Assembly (NCBI RefSeq): GCF_014651515.1
Contig: NZ_BMXA01000004.1
Location: forward strand, 62,001 to 126,000
Direction of reading: 5' to 3'
Length of the DNA stretch: 64,000 nt
Source: Arenicella chitinivorans
GTDB taxonomy: Bacteria > Pseudomonadota > Gammaproteobacteria > Arenicellales > Arenicellaceae
Shown here one piece after another: positions 38,201 to 45,766 of the stretch (position 1 is its first letter; each line of letters begins with the position of its first letter). The notes under the pieces are model-generated. The model saw only the letters and a list, made by a program, of their open reading frames with translations, was not told where the DNA came from and made no database searches. Both the position numbers and the translations under genes were made by a program.

Positions 38201-41200
38201 ACCGGATTTGGTTATTGGATCAAGTAGCAATCGTGTCTCAGGGCCTGGGTTGTCGCTTACGAATGTGAATACTTTCCCAGGCACAGCAGGTTTCTTCGAG
38301 GTAATTAACTTCGGTGAACTGGATATTTTTACCGACGGCGGCACAGGGTTACTGGTGAATAACAGCGCACTCACACCTGCTGACCTCGAACTCAACTCAC
38401 AGGGCGGCACCGTCGACACCGTTAACGGCGCCGCGATAGACCTCACCAATGTGAGCTTTGGTGGTAGCGGTTTCAACCTGGACTCCGTCATTTCCTCCGA
38501 TTCGACCAACAACGGGATCGCGCTCAGCGGCTTAGGCGGCGGCACATTCAACACCACGCAGCTCACCGCGAGTGGTGCGGACGTGGCCGCAATACGCATC
38601 CAGGGCACAAACACCTCGACGATCAACCTGGGCGATGTGGACCTCACGATCAGTGATAATAACGTGACCGGATTGGACATCAGTGGCGCGATCATCAATG
38701 GCGACCTAAGTGCCAGTGATTTTGACGTGACCGCCAGCTCGTCAACTGGGACGACTGCGATCAACGTGGTCGATGCATCCGGCAGCGGCGTAGTCCAGCT
38801 GGGCGACACCAACACCAACGGCGGCGAAAATGCCACCATAGCTGGCACGAATGTCGGTGTATTGTTCTCATCCAATACCAATCTTGCCTTTACCTTCGGG
38901 GATGGTTCCAACACCAGTCCAGACGGTATTCAGTCCGAAATCGACGCCACCACACCCATCAGTCATGATGGGTCGGGGCTGCCGACCAACGGTACCTACG
39001 ATTTTAATGACGTTAACCTGATTGGCGATACTTCGACTCTGGCTGGTCCAGATGTGTACTACGTAGACGCAACTGGGTTGGGTACCGGCACGTCACAAAC
39101 CAACGCAGGCAGCATTGCCGGTGCGGAAACCTCTGGTGCGGACGCTATTGTTCTGCTCGACACCAATGATAATGGCACTCAAGACAGCATCGATCAGGCC
39201 AACGCACCACATGAAAGCGGTGGTTTGATCAACTCACTGGAGTTAGACGACGGCCAAATCCTGATTTCACTGGTCGATGGTCAAACCATCGACCTCGGTG
39301 CCTTCGGTCTGTCTGGCGGTGCGCCAGCAAACTTTGAAACCAATGTGGGCTCCTCATCACAAATCACCGGCGATTCCAGCTTGGACTCGGTCACCGCAAT
39401 CCTGACAACCAACAGCGGCGATACCGTGGTGATGAACGGTTCTGCAGTGGTTAACGGCAACACCATCACCAACACAGGCACAGGTAACGCCTTGTCTTCA
39501 ACCCAACCGGCCACCAATGTAACGTTACAAATTAACAACAACACCTTAACCGGCGGCAGCAACGGGGCCGGTCTTTCAATCGACGGTTCTGGTACGGGTA
39601 CCGTTACTATCACCGAGTTCAATGGAAATAATATCCGTGGCGCTGGCGGTAATGGAATCGACATCACTGATGTCACCTTTGATGCGGATCTCATGACCGC
39701 AGGCTTCCAACAGGTATTGGCTGGCAACACAGTTGTTGGCATCAACGCCGCTAACCGCGTACAGGGCGATGGCGTGCGGCTCAACAATGTTCTGGGCGAC
39801 ATCAGTTTTACCAATTTGAATATCTTTAATGACAACGGCACCGGCTTATATGTACGTGACGCGGGCGGCAAAACTGGTACCTTCTCTATTGCGATTGCCG
39901 GCGGTACCGTCGACACCACCAACGGCACAGCACTGGACATTGACCCGGTCTTGGCCAACATCGTATTAGGTTCGGTTTTCTCCACCAATGCCAATGGGCA
40001 GGGTTCCAGTGCGACTAACGCCGGTGGCGTGTTCCTAGATGGTGTAGATGCACAAGGCGGTGCGGGCGCAAACGCCGTTACAATCAATAATCTAGCGGTG
40101 ACCAATTCCAACGATGCTGGCGTCAATATTCTGAATTCAACCGGTGCCTTCACATTTAACAACGCAGTGATCAACAATACCGGTTCCGCTGGTGGCGGCG
40201 TCGATCTGGACCTAGGCTCAGGCGACACGGCCACGGTTAGCTTCAATGGTTTGGACATCGTCACTAACAGCGGTACAGGGTTCGATGCCAATGGAACTGC
40301 AGGTTCACTACTGACGCTAACCACAACTGGTACCAATAGTATTAATACCGCTACCGGCCAGATTTTAAATCTGAATGACGTAACCCTGGGTAATAACGTT
40401 ACGTTTACTAACCTAACATCGAGCGGTTCGGTAGCCAATGGAAATGCGATCTTTCTTAATTTAGTGGTTGGCAACACATTGAATGGTGGCAACGTGACGG
40501 TCGCAGGCACGAGTAATGGCGACGGAATTCATATTGCTAACTCAAGCACCAACACGACCTTTACTTCTATTGATATCGACAATGTCTCCGCCAATGGTAT
40601 CCAGCTAACGGCTGCCGCAGATGCTGGCAACACCGGCAGCTTTACCGTCAGCGGACTAACTGACATTAATGGCACAGGCGCGGGTCAGTCAGCGATCGAT
40701 ATTAGCAACCAGGCTGGCGCAGTAAACTTTGCGAATGTAAATATTAATAATCGCGGCGGTGCAGGTATTGCGATTGATGGCTTCAATGATGGATCTCAAG
40801 ATATCGACTTCGGGACGGTAACCATTAATAACCAATCAAGCTCCAACACCAGTGCTATTGCGATTGATAATATCAATGGTGCAGGTAGTACCGTCGACAT
40901 TACCAACGTTGCAATCAACGGCAACGGTACCGGTGGGGCAGGTATTGCCTTGTCAAATAACGACGGTGCCACGATCAATATTAATGGCGGCTCTATCCAA
41001 AACGCCGGTGGCGCTGCGCTCAGCATCTCAAACAGTGCAGGCGATGTCACCTACGCAGGCACGATTAACAACACCGCGGGCCGCTCAGTCCAAATTCTCA
41101 ATAACGAAAATGGCGCTGACATTACTTTATCGGGCGCGATTACCGATACAGGCACCGGTATCTTAGTCAACAGTAACAACATAGGTGGTAACGCCACCGT

Positions 41201-42728
41201 CAACTTCACTGGCGGCATGACACTGAATACCGGAGCCAATGATGCGTTTACTGCGACTAATGGCGGTGTAATCAATGTCACCGGTACCAATCAAATTGGT
41301 AATGCCTCACCTGTTACCAATCGCGCAATCACAATTACCGACACGCTGATCGGCACAAATGGTGTGACGTTCCAAAGTGTTAATCAAACCGGCGGTGGAT
41401 CTGCCATCGTTCTATCGAACACAGGTAGCGGCGCCTTTAACATCACCGGTAACGGTGTAACGGGCGGCACTCTGGCAACCAATAACAATGGTTCTGGCGG
41501 CTCTATCACAGGGTCGACTGGCGACGCGATTTCACTAAACAATACTGGCCCGGTAACACTGCGACAAATGAACATTGGCGCAGCTGGCGGCTTGGGTAAC
41601 ATTGGTGGCAGTGGTGTTCGCGCCAATGCGGTGAACGGCCTGATCGTGGCGAACACCAATTTCCGAAACGTGGGCAACCAGGCAGCACCAGATGAAGCGG
41701 CGATTTTTATTACAGCGCCGTCTACCTCGAGCAATGTCACGCTTGCCAACAATCTGTTTAATCGTTCTTTTGACGACCATGTCCGCATTGAGAATCAAGG
41801 TAACGTTCTTGGAACAATCAGCGTCACCCAAAATAATTTCGACGATAATACCGCCAGCGGAGTCGGTAACGATGCCTTACTCTATATCGGTAATAATGGC
41901 TCGAACACCACGCTGAACGTCACTGGCAACCGCTTTCATCAAAGCGCCGGTGATCATATACAGGTTGGCCTAAATGGATCGGCTTCTGCGACGGTCAATA
42001 TTGGTGGACCGAACGCAGCCGATGGCAACACCATGACCGCCAATCTCAACACGGTTTTGGGTTCGGGTATCACGCTTAGTTCAGGCGCATCTGGCGGTGG
42101 TTTTAGCGGCACCTTAAACTATTTGATTCAAAACAACAGCATCAATAATGCAAATGCTGCCGCGATCAATCTCAACCTCTCTGCCACATCGACAGCGACA
42201 GCCTTGTATACCGGTTCAATACTCAATAATCAAATTGGGACTGCTGGCAGCCCTGAATCAGCAGGGTTTGGTATCACGCTCACCGGCAACGGTTCTGGCA
42301 CCTTGGAGGCCATCGTCAATAACAATACCATTCAAGAACACGATGGTGATTTTGCACTCACTATACAGGCGCGTGACGGCAATAATACAGTCGCCGTATC
42401 AGCTGCAAATAACACGTTTAGAAACACGACCAACGTAACCGGGTTCGGCTTGATCGGTATCAGTGCAGGGGCCACGGCCACTGATGCTGTCACTGTGTGT
42501 GTCGACCTCCAGAACAATGACTTTGCGGGTCAAGCGCCTTCTGCTGGCGGTGGCGCCGACTTCTTCATTCGTGAAGGCACCGGAACTAACACATTAATTT
42601 TACCGGGTTATGCTGGTGGTGCCACAGACAACGCGGCCGTGACCGCATTCATACAAGGTCAAAACACCGGTACACCGACTGGATTTGTTTCGAGTGGCGA
42701 TGGTATCACTGGCACTGCCTGTCCATAG
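32292..42728 (+). CDS. Giant inverse-autotransporter-type surface protein with parallel beta-helix passenger
   Basis: A 3478-residue protein. A signal peptide (~1-34, VVAPAWGQ) precedes an inverse-autotransporter-like outer-membrane barrel (~36-350: SDMAEAYLSIFAPI, ILGANFYADRS, FGLGFELL-like strands, LEGYDLELGYKLPL), as in intimin/invasin N-termini. A Thr-rich run (~205-225) interrupts the barrel region. From ~400 to the end the protein is a low-complexity Gly/Asn/Asp/Thr passenger of right-handed beta-helix type. Three units in register every 99 residues start at 34932, 35229 and 35526. A second passenger module start (VYYVDATGLGTGTSQ, near residue 2254) parallels the first near 405. No Ig-like domains or C-terminal lectin are seen. 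It is probably an adhesin or polysaccharide-interacting surface protein. Confidence 0.85.
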   Translation: MNTPILFTTLRRSLKSSRIVLLSASLVVAPAWGQTEHGSATVGGRLSSDMAEAYLSIFAPISSSEDSILFLNPRLALKDEGESEGNFGIGYRKLFGDSAILGANFYADRSRTRYDNSFDQWGLGFELLTNNIDFRANYYNPGSDVIIAATADVDTFSEFVEIQKQIEEMREIERRLLNSRTSSTSSDFYRGNNLLNQTRSTTRDRYRTTTTDTKTTTTTTTTTKTFTDLLFEMREGGLEGYDLELGYKLPLKDTLPEVRIFGGYYDFEGPFDSEIKGAKGRLEVRAGDYLTFDAEIFEDEELHDTDYYVGARINMPFSFSRLFDGKNPFLARKDDLQRFRNRPLSERLGEEVLRDVNVKTAESEFEENIAKRQTKVEVDVAKEVDVDVVVTSRDSERVTRDDSETIYTNDGQAITFTHVDSNSTGTDQGTYENPNTSLTSASNTQITDANDVILIHADSNFDGESVDITDNQMLIGQGGGIDTNITTDQGTIVLPDANDGTNTPVITNGDININSHNVVVSNLAIDGGSISTAAGGHHSDITITNVSVANASGDAISLGDNGGQLGGTITLSDIVISDAGDDGIDIQNLVPDTQIVANNIDITGVGDDGLDIDDPTGSATNAALSFTNLAIANSGDAGITVSGLGANSSTEFVNTSISNSGTGGLRVSELGTDATMAFTNLDINSSVENGVQLTDNSGTLVFDADSSLQGSGEVAFLVQGGDSDVRYSGTIDHTGADGFEMIELDSTLAGSNIVFDSEAADALVDTNLGIYVHSSAGNLSITADTELSGIDGVFINNSSGDYAFTNTHLTDIDGTLDPDGSSDGAIDIFENTGTIFFGENSSVDQSLNLAAVAVGVNAAGDDSTFVFNGTINATNGNGLQFENADGSYTFGGATTLNGGNAGIDILNSSDGDFIFVDTDIIHPTGVALNINDGTANVTFGADSSITQSNNAAAVRVVDHATGTLTFMGDISATDGVGLRFNNADGTYNFGGNNTLNGGNAAVDIINDSDGAFTWTDLNILNPNGHALNINSGTATVTLGADSQIEQGNAFNALRVVDHSGGTVTLNGTINATNGNGILFNNADGTYALNGNSTLNGGNAALDIVNGSAGDFTIQNMDITNASGIGVRIQDLDGGNVNFINGSVATNATAPTVDINGGSGNINFLGSDVTQTGTGLVVDVTDFGNGSSNILFDASGSITATTAGNLGIRLNDNNANITLASANIANTSSHAVRSTNSSGQINLSNVDISNAGGDGVRIANLDGTLQFQQGSSIDGAAGNGIHVIGGGAATEVQILGTSGATDIANVGGDGIAISNTTGTVTISDIDTQNVGGLAFDLNNTGAVSVTSGLTFADIANGRFINQTGTHNIVNASLTTLLVNGGNADINLTNTTFTNNTTDPTLTVTNGHSGSIIADVNSSFNTTNGTGFQFSNADGVYTFNGTNIFNGGDAGINIVNDSAGNFTFGVNSSITNPSGVAFNVNNSSATVNYNGTITQNNAASAVNISNNTGGAVTFGGQVTANTSTANAVRIVNNTNTTSLNGGLNIDTTSGIGLRINNGGTVNVSNVADESITTESGTALSVTGAGSVANLALDSINGTNLGGNDGIVIDNTGGGDISVGSIDLTGGGIDIDNHAGTLSVSGTTNITGAAASAIDINNIVNNITFGDVNIGGSVNGNGISLSNIDVADIDLTFGNVNIGQGAADFINGHGIAIAEVNANGTSIATSPVMTFGNTNIDHYTGSAISVIDTTLEGGIGQAQLNFGDTLIDNTLNSTANAVDLRGGNFRNSFDSLSIDKNSIGGHGVFFQANRANLNIGGSTNSGFDGGVIQGIAAGSDAILVDSLGAPGLSVRLRHVDLNPDGSSNGDHGYRSTASNISNLQIFDSRAHGVAGEALDVNNSSEVRWGGNTFSSDNNAAVRITGAGTGAGQRTLVSFVGDAAATASGPTVVTDAAAGGILIENASLGQFNVGTFGAPDLVIGSSSNRVSGPGLSLTNVNTFPGTAGFFEVINFGELDIFTDGGTGLLVNNSALTPADLELNSQGGTVDTVNGAAIDLTNVSFGGSGFNLDSVISSDSTNNGIALSGLGGGTFNTTQLTASGADVAAIRIQGTNTSTINLGDVDLTISDNNVTGLDISGAIINGDLSASDFDVTASSSTGTTAINVVDASGSGVVQLGDTNTNGGENATIAGTNVGVLFSSNTNLAFTFGDGSNTSPDGIQSEIDATTPISHDGSGLPTNGTYDFNDVNLIGDTSTLAGPDVYYVDATGLGTGTSQTNAGSIAGAETSGADAIVLLDTNDNGTQDSIDQANAPHESGGLINSLELDDGQILISLVDGQTIDLGAFGLSGGAPANFETNVGSSSQITGDSSLDSVTAILTTNSGDTVVMNGSAVVNGNTITNTGTGNALSSTQPATNVTLQINNNTLTGGSNGAGLSIDGSGTGTVTITEFNGNNIRGAGGNGIDITDVTFDADLMTAGFQQVLAGNTVVGINAANRVQGDGVRLNNVLGDISFTNLNIFNDNGTGLYVRDAGGKTGTFSIAIAGGTVDTTNGTALDIDPVLANIVLGSVFSTNANGQGSSATNAGGVFLDGVDAQGGAGANAVTINNLAVTNSNDAGVNILNSTGAFTFNNAVINNTGSAGGGVDLDLGSGDTATVSFNGLDIVTNSGTGFDANGTAGSLLTLTTTGTNSINTATGQILNLNDVTLGNNVTFTNLTSSGSVANGNAIFLNLVVGNTLNGGNVTVAGTSNGDGIHIANSSTNTTFTSIDIDNVSANGIQLTAAADAGNTGSFTVSGLTDINGTGAGQSAIDISNQAGAVNFANVNINNRGGAGIAIDGFNDGSQDIDFGTVTINNQSSSNTSAIAIDNINGAGSTVDITNVAINGNGTGGAGIALSNNDGATININGGSIQNAGGAALSISNSAGDVTYAGTINNTAGRSVQILNNENGADITLSGAITDTGTGILVNSNNIGGNATVNFTGGMTLNTGANDAFTATNGGVINVTGTNQIGNASPVTNRAITITDTLIGTNGVTFQSVNQTGGGSAIVLSNTGSGAFNITGNGVTGGTLATNNNGSGGSITGSTGDAISLNNTGPVTLRQMNIGAAGGLGNIGGSGVRANAVNGLIVANTNFRNVGNQAAPDEAAIFITAPSTSSNVTLANNLFNRSFDDHVRIENQGNVLGTISVTQNNFDDNTASGVGNDALLYIGNNGSNTTLNVTGNRFHQSAGDHIQVGLNGSASATVNIGGPNAADGNTMTANLNTVLGSGITLSSGASGGGFSGTLNYLIQNNSINNANAAAINLNLSATSTATALYTGSILNNQIGTAGSPESAGFGITLTGNGSGTLEAIVNNNTIQEHDGDFALTIQARDGNNTVAVSAANNTFRNTTNVTGFGLIGISAGATATDAVTVCVDLQNNDFAGQAPSAGGGADFFIREGTGTNTLILPGYAGGATDNAAVTAFIQGQNTGTPTGFVSSGDGITGTACP
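34932..35822 (+). repeat. 297-bp tandem repeat units within the giant gene
   Basis: Units open at 34932, 35229 and 35526 with a FxNADGxYxFxGxxTLNGGNA pattern. The spacing is exactly 297 bp (99 residues) twice. A related unit recurs near 36573 out of this spacing. Later coils are more diverged. Confidence 0.75.
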
Positions 42729-42739
42729 CGGGCAGTGCC
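42711..42739 (+). other. Hairpin spanning the stop codon of the giant gene
   Basis: Nine-bp arms (42711-42719 and 42731-42739) surround the TAG at 42726-42728. There is no immediate T run; a T6 tract occurs 45 bp later. It could reduce read-through into the tail-collar genes. Confidence 0.4.
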
Positions 42740-42822
42740 ATTCGGCTACTGGAATACAGAATTAGAACGAGGAGTAAGCACTAATTTTTTAACCACAGAA
42801 ATGTGATAACACAGGAGACGTT

Positions 42823-43320
42823 ATGTCTGAACCATTTTTAGCAGAAGTGCGTATGGTGGGGTTTAATTTCGCCCCCAGGGGATGGGCGTTTTGCGATGGG
42901 CAAATACTACCGATTAATCAAAATCAATCTTTGTATTCGCTGTTAGGGACGACCTATGGTGGAGATGGTCGAAGTAGTTTCGCGCTCCCCGACTTGCGCG
43001 GGCGTGTCCCCATGCATACGGATAATGGGGTTACTGAAGGCCACAAGAGCGGGGAAGAAACACACACCTTATCTGCCAACGAGATACCTCAGCATCAACA
43101 CTACGCCCAGGCATCTACGAATAATGGCAGTGCGGTAGATCCGACTGGTCGGGTTCTTGGACAGGCGTTAAACGTATACGCCAATCCAACGGCCACCACG
43201 ACACTTCGTGCCGGCTCCGTAACCAACGTTGGCGGGGGACAGGCACACAATAATATGCAACCAAGTATCGTAATCAATTTCTGCATTGCGTTGAAAGGGT
43301 TGTTTCCGAGTCGCAACTAA
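42823..43320 (+). CDS. Tail-collar-domain protein (microcystin-dependent protein-like), copy 1
   Basis: A 165-residue protein. The N-terminal phage tail-collar domain (FNFAPRGWAFCDGQILPI, then LLGTTYGGDGRSSFALPDLRGRVPMH) and a C-terminal strand ending in INFCIALKGLFPSRN are the hallmarks of the MdpB-like family. No signal peptide is visible. Members occur in non-phage bacterial gene sets, often two or three in a row; their role is not established. An ACAGGAG site precedes the ATG. It is the first of three tandem paralogues with strong Shine-Dalgarno sequences. Confidence 0.88.
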   Translation: MSEPFLAEVRMVGFNFAPRGWAFCDGQILPINQNQSLYSLLGTTYGGDGRSSFALPDLRGRVPMHTDNGVTEGHKSGEETHTLSANEIPQHQHYAQASTNNGSAVDPTGRVLGQALNVYANPTATTTLRAGSVTNVGGGQAHNNMQPSIVINFCIALKGLFPSRN

Positions 43321-43334
43321 GGAGGGGAAAGAAT

Positions 43335-43853
43335 ATGTCACAACCATTTGTAGGTGAAATTCGAATGTTCGCCGGAAATTTTGCGCCGCGGGGCTGGGCT
43401 TTTTGCGACGGTCATTTGCTTGCAATAAGTCAGAATGATGCCTTATTTAGCTTACTCGGAACAATTTATGGTGGCGATGGAAGAACCACGTTCGGCTTGC
43501 CCGATATGCGTGGCAGACTACCCATTCATGCTGGCACTGGACCCGGCTTATCGCCACGCCGACTCGGTGCAAAACTAGGTAGCGAGATCGAGACGTTAAC
43601 GGTCAACCAAATACCGCCTCACACGCACCCGATGCGCGCATCAACCACAACCGGAACCGACAATAGTCCACAGGGCAAGATGACTGCCGAATCACCATCG
43701 CTTGACATCTATGTAGAGGACAGTCAAACGGTAAATTTAGCATCAAGCGCAATAACGTCGGTCGGTGGAAGTCGGAGCCATAGCAATCTCATGCCATTTC
43801 TTTGTATCAACTTCATCATCGCCCTGTTCGGAATATATCCGAGCCGAAACTAA
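43335..43853 (+). CDS. Tail-collar-domain protein, copy 2
   Basis: A 172-residue paralogue of the flanking genes: FAGNFAPRGWAFCDGHLL, LLGTIYGGDGRTTFGLPDMRG, and C-terminal INFIIALFGIYPSRN. It starts 14 bp after copy 1 behind a near-perfect AAGGAGG ribosome site. The middle region (residues ~60-140, with IPPHTHPMRAST) diverges from copies 1 and 3, which suggests different binding surfaces on one scaffold. Confidence 0.88.
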   Translation: MSQPFVGEIRMFAGNFAPRGWAFCDGHLLAISQNDALFSLLGTIYGGDGRTTFGLPDMRGRLPIHAGTGPGLSPRRLGAKLGSEIETLTVNQIPPHTHPMRASTTTGTDNSPQGKMTAESPSLDIYVEDSQTVNLASSAITSVGGSRSHSNLMPFLCINFIIALFGIYPSRN

Positions 43854-43866
43854 GGAGGGATTCAGT

Positions 43867-44391
43867 ATGTCAGAACCATTTATTGCAGAAATTCGGATTT
43901 TTGCTGGTAACTTTGCACCTCGCGGTTGGGCTCTTTGCAATGGCCAACTGCTGCCTATTTCTCAAAATACCGCTTTGTTTTCTTTGATTGGCACAACTTA
44001 CGGCGGCGATGGGCGATCTACTACCGCTTTGCCTGATCTAAAAAGCCGTGTTCCCATGCACCCAGGGCATGGACCTGGACTTACCTCTAGACGACTAGGG
44101 CAACGCGGCGGGACAGACACCGTCACTTTGAGTGAAGCGCAAATTCCTAACCACAACCACACCATGCGCGCAGGGAATATCCCCCTGGCAAGCGTACAAG
44201 CGCCGACCGATCAACGTTCACTTAATCGATCTGCCAATGGCAACGCCTACACTGCGGCACAAAACTTAGTCGTAATGAATGAGCAGACACTGCCCAGCGC
44301 CGGCGGATCGCAAGCCCATAACAACCAGCAACCATTCCTCGCCATGAACTTTATCATTGCGTTGGCTGGATTGTACCCAAGTCGCTCATAA
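43867..44391 (+). CDS. Tail-collar-domain protein, copy 3
   Basis: A 174-residue paralogue. I chose ATG 43867 (MSEPFIAEIRIFAGNF), which aligns with copies 1 and 2 and follows an AAGGAGG site. The frame stays open to 43765, but that extension overlaps copy 2 and has no family likeness. Conserved parts are FAPRGWALCNGQLLPI, GTTYGGDGRSTTALPDL and the C-terminal FIIALAGLYPSRS. It lies 13 bp before the DUF6916-like gene. Confidence 0.88.
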   Translation: MSEPFIAEIRIFAGNFAPRGWALCNGQLLPISQNTALFSLIGTTYGGDGRSTTALPDLKSRVPMHPGHGPGLTSRRLGQRGGTDTVTLSEAQIPNHNHTMRAGNIPLASVQAPTDQRSLNRSANGNAYTAAQNLVVMNEQTLPSAGGSQAHNNQQPFLAMNFIIALAGLYPSRS

Positions 44392-44404
44392 GGAGGGAAA
44401 TACA

Positions 44405-44833
44405 ATGACTATCAATAAACACCGACGTGCCTTACTTCAAGGTGTCTCTTTAGGCGGCCTGGCAAGCGCGATCCCCTTAGCATCGGCAGCCACCGCAAAA
44501 GCTGCCGCTGATGCCCTTCAACGTAATGAGTTCCCCGTCCCTGATTTCGACAGTTTAATTGGTGATCTGGTCACCATAGACAATCAATCTGGATACCGCG
44601 TGAAAGCCGAAGTTGTTGAAGTGGCCGATCTCGCGTTTGACTCTAATGCTCACCAACGACCCGTTTACTTGCGACCCCGTGCCAAGCTCGTCAGGCTAGA
44701 AGTTCAAGGCGATGAACATTTTCAGGGCGACTTGTGCACGGTTAGCCATAAAAAATTGGGCCAACTTCAACTCCTGTTAACGCAGGTTCCAAATAAGCAT
44801 GGAAAATTAGGCTTGGAGATTATTTTTAACTAG
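44405..44833 (+). CDS. DUF6916-like protein with Tat-type leader
   Basis: A 142-residue protein. ATG 44405 is preceded by an AAGGAGG site. The leader HRRALLQGVSLGGLASAIP contains twin arginines and an Ala-rich end near residue 34, so Tat export is plausible. The mature part (~45-142) has the DUF6916-type pattern: FDSLIGDLVTI..., a long variable loop, FQGDLCTVSHKKLGQLQLL and a final GLEIIFN. DUF6916 proteins are regularly found beside tail-collar proteins, function unknown. The gene at 52092-52370 encodes a second member without leader. Confidence 0.7.
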   Translation: MTINKHRRALLQGVSLGGLASAIPLASAATAKAAADALQRNEFPVPDFDSLIGDLVTIDNQSGYRVKAEVVEVADLAFDSNAHQRPVYLRPRAKLVRLEVQGDEHFQGDLCTVSHKKLGQLQLLLTQVPNKHGKLGLEIIFN

Positions 44834-44914
44834 CTTGATACATGCTTTAACTGTTGCGCCATCAAATCCCCCACAGGACGGCGCAACCTTTGCTCATCCT
44901 CCGGGAGGTTAACG

Positions 44915-45766
44915 ATGAATAAAGGAATATCCCTACTCGCCAGCGTCATAGTTGGCGGAATCTTTAGTATTTACACCACCAACACGCTTGCAGCTACTCA
45001 TTACGCCTACATCGTCGATACTGGCTATCAGGTGCATTACGTCTCCTCAACCGGGGAGTCGACGGTTAAATCGAAACCGTACTTTGCCCTCAGTGTCAGC
45101 GCGACACCAGATGGCGGAGCTTGGGCCGTCTCGACAGATAGCGGTGATCGCGACCGCGGCGGCAATCTATTAAAATTACTCCCTAAGGGCAGCACTGAAT
45201 GGAAGACCATTGCCATCGAAGGTGACATTGAAGTGTCCAGAGTCAGTAGTGACTTCAAAGGTAACGCCTATGTGATCGACGGCGAAACACAACAGATTCA
45301 TCACATTGATACAACTGGCAAGATTCTTAAAGATTACGTTGATGAAACCCCATTTTTTTCCGTCAGCGCAGCCTTCACTTCCAACAGCCCGATCAACAAC
45401 CAACTCTGGGGCGTCTGCGCTAAACCAGACGGAAAAATCGATAGCCCGCTTTATTACAAAGTGGATGACCAGGATTGGCGAAAGCGCGGACTCGGCGCGC
45501 GTGCGATATCAGGTTACTGGATGATCAGTGACGAAGGTCGCGTTGTGATGGCCGGAACCAACAATACCAAACCACAACCAAAGTCCCCACGCGACATGGC
45601 GAGCTCAATCAGCGTAAGTAGGAGCGGTACCATTTGGGTAGTGAGCCAAGAACCCAATATGCAAAAAGGTGGCGCGATGTTAAAGATCTGGGACGCCAAA
45701 GGCATCGAATCGAAGAATTGGATCACGGTGCCCAACATCGGTGCTACCTCAGTGTCCGCCCTATAG
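44915..45766 (+). CDS. Secreted propeller-like (tectonin-type) protein, function unknown
   Basis: A 283-residue exported protein with a signal peptide (~1-27, TTNTLAATH). Recurring strands FALSVSATPDGGAWAVSTD, FSVSAAFTSNSPINNQLWGVCA and SISVSRSGTIWVVSQEP, about 90-100 residues apart, resemble tectonin/beta-propeller blades that bind carbohydrates. I cannot name the family more exactly. It follows the DUF6916-like gene by 81 bp, with a GGGAGG site, so it may belong to the same transcript. Confidence 0.55.
   Translation: MNKGISLLASVIVGGIFSIYTTNTLAATHYAYIVDTGYQVHYVSSTGESTVKSKPYFALSVSATPDGGAWAVSTDSGDRDRGGNLLKLLPKGSTEWKTIAIEGDIEVSRVSSDFKGNAYVIDGETQQIHHIDTTGKILKDYVDETPFFSVSAAFTSNSPINNQLWGVCAKPDGKIDSPLYYKVDDQDWRKRGLGARAISGYWMISDEGRVVMAGTNNTKPQPKSPRDMASSISVSRSGTIWVVSQEPNMQKGGAMLKIWDAKGIESKNWITVPNIGATSVSAL

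Noticed and set aside
37886-40510. Long leftward frames (342 and 409 codons) inside the giant gene
   Set aside because: They are antisense shadows of a biased Gly/Asn/Thr-rich coding strand, rich in Pro/Leu/Val without domains or ribosome sites.
43765-43866. N-terminal extension of the third tail-collar gene
   Set aside because: It overlaps the preceding gene and lacks homology; ATG 43867 has an AAGGAGG site and aligns with the paralogues.
42823-44391. Tail-collar genes considered as prophage
   Set aside because: No capsid, terminase, baseplate, lysis or integrase genes lie nearby; family members are common outside phages.
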